NCBI GenBank assembly: GCA_030668505.1
Contig: DAOUTV010000134.1
Span: forward strand, 1-5,786
Origin: Desulfobacterales bacterium
GTDB taxonomy: Bacteria > Desulfobacterota > Desulfobacteria > Desulfobacterales > C00003060
DNA length: 5,786 bases
Direction of reading: 5' to 3'
How positions within the stretch are numbered: the first letter of the stretch is position 1; each line of letters opens with the position of its first letter. A program made the translations under genes and the position numbers. The notes below the pieces were generated by a model. It saw only the letters and a list, made by a program, of their open reading frames with translations, searched no databases and had not been told where the DNA came from. This document shows positions 5,678 to 5,786 of this stretch, piece by piece.

Positions 5678-5701
5678 TTCAGCCGTTCAGCCGTTCAGCC
5701 G
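5678..5701 (+). repeat. Tandem TTCAGCCG x3 (8-bp period)
   Basis: Three perfect head-to-tail copies of TTCAGCCG lead directly into the hairpin at 5698-5732. Slippage-prone short tandem repeats like this vary easily in copy number. Confidence 0.75.
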
Positions 5702-5732
5702 TCGTAGCCGAGGCTACTATGGCGAAGTCGGC
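5698..5732. repeat. Hairpin unit 1 (GTAGCC / GGCTAC stem)
   Basis: GTAGCC (5704-5709) pairs with GGCTAC (5712-5717), and GCCG/CGGC closes the outer end after an asymmetric interval. It shares the core GCCRARGCYRCTATGGCGA with the next hairpin, so the two are copies of one repeat. Confidence 0.5.
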
Positions 5733-5751
5733 TCGCAGCCAGTGCTTTGGT

Positions 5752-5784
5752 CTCCGACGCGCCAAAGCCGCTATGGCGACGGAG
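5752..5784. repeat. Hairpin unit 2 (CTCCG...CGCCA / TGGCG...CGGAG)
   Basis: CTCCG (5752-5756) pairs with CGGAG (5780-5784), and CGCCA (5760-5764) with TGGCG (5774-5778), leaving a 9-base loop. It is related to the hairpin about 55 bases upstream. The array may continue past the window end. The remaining gap sequence from 5570 holds only a 24-codon frame without any support. Confidence 0.55.
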
Positions 5785-5786
5785 CG

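Noticed and set aside
5630..5701. Replication origin or plasmid iterons
   Set aside because: There are only two 14-bp and three 8-bp copies, with no DnaA boxes or rep gene nearby. The context is a metabolic gene.

Overview
The window looks like a chromosomal segment of a Gram-negative anaerobe, most plausibly a Desulfobacterota (deltaproteobacterial) lineage. This rests on general impression: moderate GC, a NtrB-like kinase beside a prepilin peptidase, a YgiM-type SH3/anchor protein, a DUF1178 protein, a succinate dehydrogenase/fumarate reductase membrane anchor, and repeat-rich gaps of a style I associate with that group. No rRNA, tRNA, CRISPR array or transposase gene is visible.

Left part, minus strand (2745 down to 1): a tightly packed unit reads prepilin peptidase (A24 family), then a membrane sensor histidine kinase, then the N-terminal 146 codons of alanine racemase, which leaves the window at base 1. 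The genes overlap by 4 bp (ATGA) and by 14 bp, so they are almost certainly co-transcribed and translationally coupled.

Middle (2746-3423): 678 bp without a credible gene, built of repeats. A 308-bp element (2756-3063) has perfect 17-bp terminal inverted repeats and inner arms of 32 bp made of degenerate 7-bp units. A second, about 141-bp imperfect palindrome (3270-3410) ends a few bases from the stop codon of the next gene and contains a terminator-like hairpin. The first element's end supplies part of the Shine-Dalgarno sequence of the prepilin peptidase.

Right part: a minus-strand SH3-domain/coiled-coil/C-terminal membrane-anchor protein (3424-4077) is divergent from a plus-strand DUF1178 protein (4229-4639). 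The 151-bp AT-rich space between them has a good -35 box and an 8-bp inverted repeat. The DUF1178 gene is followed by a 275-aa membrane protein (4742-5569) that reads as SdhC and SdhD fused into one chain, with the heme-ligand and quinone-site motifs occurring twice and an extra helix between the halves. The last 217 bp hold short tandem repeats and two related hairpins. No sdhA starts before the window ends.

The most interesting items are the internally duplicated SdhC-SdhD anchor with its apparently topology-correcting linker helix, and the palindromic elements at gene boundaries. I see no clear new defence or other multi-gene system. The genes are mostly recognisable housekeeping or envelope families.
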